A DNA stretch of 64,000 bases from Tillus elongatus (taxonomy: Eukaryota > Arthropoda > Insecta > Coleoptera > Cleridae). This document shows positions 63,125 to 64,000 of this stretch, in pieces. The DNA lies in assembly GCA_964006375.1 (NCBI GenBank), contig OZ023269.1, forward strand, positions 5,582,501-5,646,500, written 5' to 3'. The notes below the pieces were generated by a model. That model searched no databases. It worked only from the letters and a program-made list of their open reading frames with translations, and was not told the DNA's origin. A program made the position numbers and the translations under genes. Each line of letters starts with the position of its first letter. The stretch's first letter is position 1.

Positions 63125-63482
63125 TGTGTGTGTGTATTTTGTTTCTTTAACGTCGGCCTATTTCCACGACTAGGACTAATCACCGACGCCAGGGAGCAGT
63201 TTCACCTCACTATCCTGGAAATTTTTCCGAACCCCTGCCTTTCTGTAGGGAGGGTAGGGATATTTAACGTGCCTAACATCGTATGGACACGGGACAGCTT
63301 TACGCCCCCTCCGAAGGGCGGAACGTGCAGACATTCAACTTGCTCAAATACAATGCGAGAACCTCGGTTGATGATAATTGTACAGTTTGTACTGAAAAAG
63401 TGAAAGGAGTACCCTGGGATCGAACCCAGTACCCTTCGGTTGAGAGGCACACGTTCTTACCCCTGAACCACCGAAGATATAG
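63125..63482 (-). mobile_element. tRNA-derived SINE, copy with tRNA head
   Basis: On the minus strand the 5' head reads CTTCGGTGGTTCAGGGGTAA, with an A-box-like TGGTTCAGGGG (63460-63470) and a B box GGTTCGATCCC (63416-63426), the internal RNA polymerase III promoter elements. The tRNA-unrelated body contains GAATGTCTGCACGTTCCGCC and GGTGAAACTGCTCCCTGGCG. The 3' tail is CA-rich (63128-63140). About 355 bp. Two truncated relatives lie at 540-757 and 40262-40340. Confidence 0.85.
63416..63470 (-). promoter_or_regulatory. RNA polymerase III A and B boxes of the SINE
   Basis: TGGTTCAGGGG (A box, one or two deviations from consensus) and GGTTCGATCCC (B box, consensus) are separated by about 33 bp as in tRNA genes. 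Confidence 0.7.
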
Positions 63483-63574
63483 AATATATTAAAAATATGT
63501 GGAACACAACAAAATAAACATGTTTCGTACTGCAATAAAATAAACATTCATTATACTGAAGCAAAATTATATTT

Positions 63575-64000
63575 TCGTACAAACATGCATTATATTTCGA
63601 TGGAAAATGCAAAAATCCAATAAGGGGTGTTCGATTAAAAAAAGATCATTTGTATCACCAACGACTTATGGGCCACCCGGTGATTGTAGAATTCTTCTTT
63701 AAGATGTAGCTCAAGACATCCTAGAATTAATGAATACAATTTTTTTCGTATCTTGAACGGATATATTGAACTTTATTGATTTTTTACGAAAATTATACAA
63801 AAATTATATAACTTAACGATAAACTCTATAGCTAAGGCTAGTGCCAAAGCATCAGAGAAAGGGTCTATTTGAAATGAATTTTCTGTAAATATTTTAGTAA
63901 AATGAAGGACAATGACGGTTGAATCTAAGATTTCAGGCTTTGTAAAATATTCTTCTTGAGGCATTTTCTTTCCATAGCTCCTATTATTTTCAGTCACTTT
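63575..64000 (-). repeat. AT-core block core, cut by window end
   Basis: ACAAACATGCATTATATTTC, GTATCACCAACGACTTATGG, GATATATTGAACTTTATTG and CTATTTGAAATGAATTTTCTG are in the same order as at 43.86-44.2 kb. The AT tract and arm would lie beyond the window. Confidence 0.85.

Noticed and set aside
63405..63482. Functional tRNA gene
   Set aside because: The cloverleaf is imperfect and the head continues into a SINE body with other truncated copies in the window.

Overview
The window looks like AT-rich intergenic DNA from an insect nuclear genome, possibly a beetle. The basis is its repertoire: DD41D Tc1/mariner transposons, piggyBac and Tigger/pogo-like transposases, CR1/Jockey-, R1- and RNase-H-bearing LINEs, a Penelope-like relic, a tRNA-derived SINE and hammerhead-ribozyme motifs. 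I see no intact host gene, no rRNA and no functional tRNA. Almost everything recognisable is a mobile element or its wreckage. Most long open frames that read as alternating Tyr-Ile are only translations of (AT)n microsatellites.

The commonest component, with about 14 copies, is a family called here the 'AT-core block'. It has a roughly 130-bp arm that starts with a TTAGTGAATTTTC hairpin, then an (AT)n tract of 70-215 bp, then a 300-1000 bp core. It often ends in a 320-bp unit with inverted ends (GCAGCAAGTGCGTTATGG...). Copies lie at 1-300, 4500-4865, 5222-6390, 6829-7790, 11893-13226, 30960-38000 (split by nested insertions), 38075-38215, 40985-42362, 43533-44893, 53610-54285, 54838-55572, 58995-62145 (split) and 63575-64000.

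Region by region: 0-8 kb holds LINE-A 3' fragments, a SINE fragment and blocks. 8.26-11.41 kb is a Tigger/pogo-like transposon split by a GC-rich RNase-H LINE with an 11-bp target duplication. 13.8-16.4 kb is a CR1-like LINE relic (PHD-finger ORF1, endonuclease, RT 3' end). 18.8-22.5 kb is a DUF7869-like pseudogene with one coding segment amplified into 18 tandem 167-bp units. 25.4-26.9 kb has two LINEs end to end in opposite orientations. 28.2-30.2 kb carries a well-formed hammerhead ribozyme motif and a palindromic repeat with related cores. 31.1-37.5 kb is a nest in which a near-intact DD41D mariner, a 2.1-kb element with CCCAAGCAACA ends and a second DD41D element all lie inside one block. 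39.1-39.7 kb is a Penelope-like GIY-YIG relic. 46.5-55 kb mixes a third DD41D family, several R1/RNase-H LINEs and an uncharacterised multicopy gene family. 55.6-57.8 kb is an RT fragment abutting a broken piggyBac transposase. 59.1-61.1 kb is a more complete copy of the third DD41D family, and 63.1-63.5 kb a SINE with its tRNA head.

The elements do not form a pathway. What links them is insertion history: DD41D elements repeatedly sit at TA sites inside the (AT)n tracts of blocks, and (AT)n tracts also mark several LINE-LINE junctions. All coordinates come from reading by eye. Element ends are exact only where a terminal repeat or target duplication is stated.
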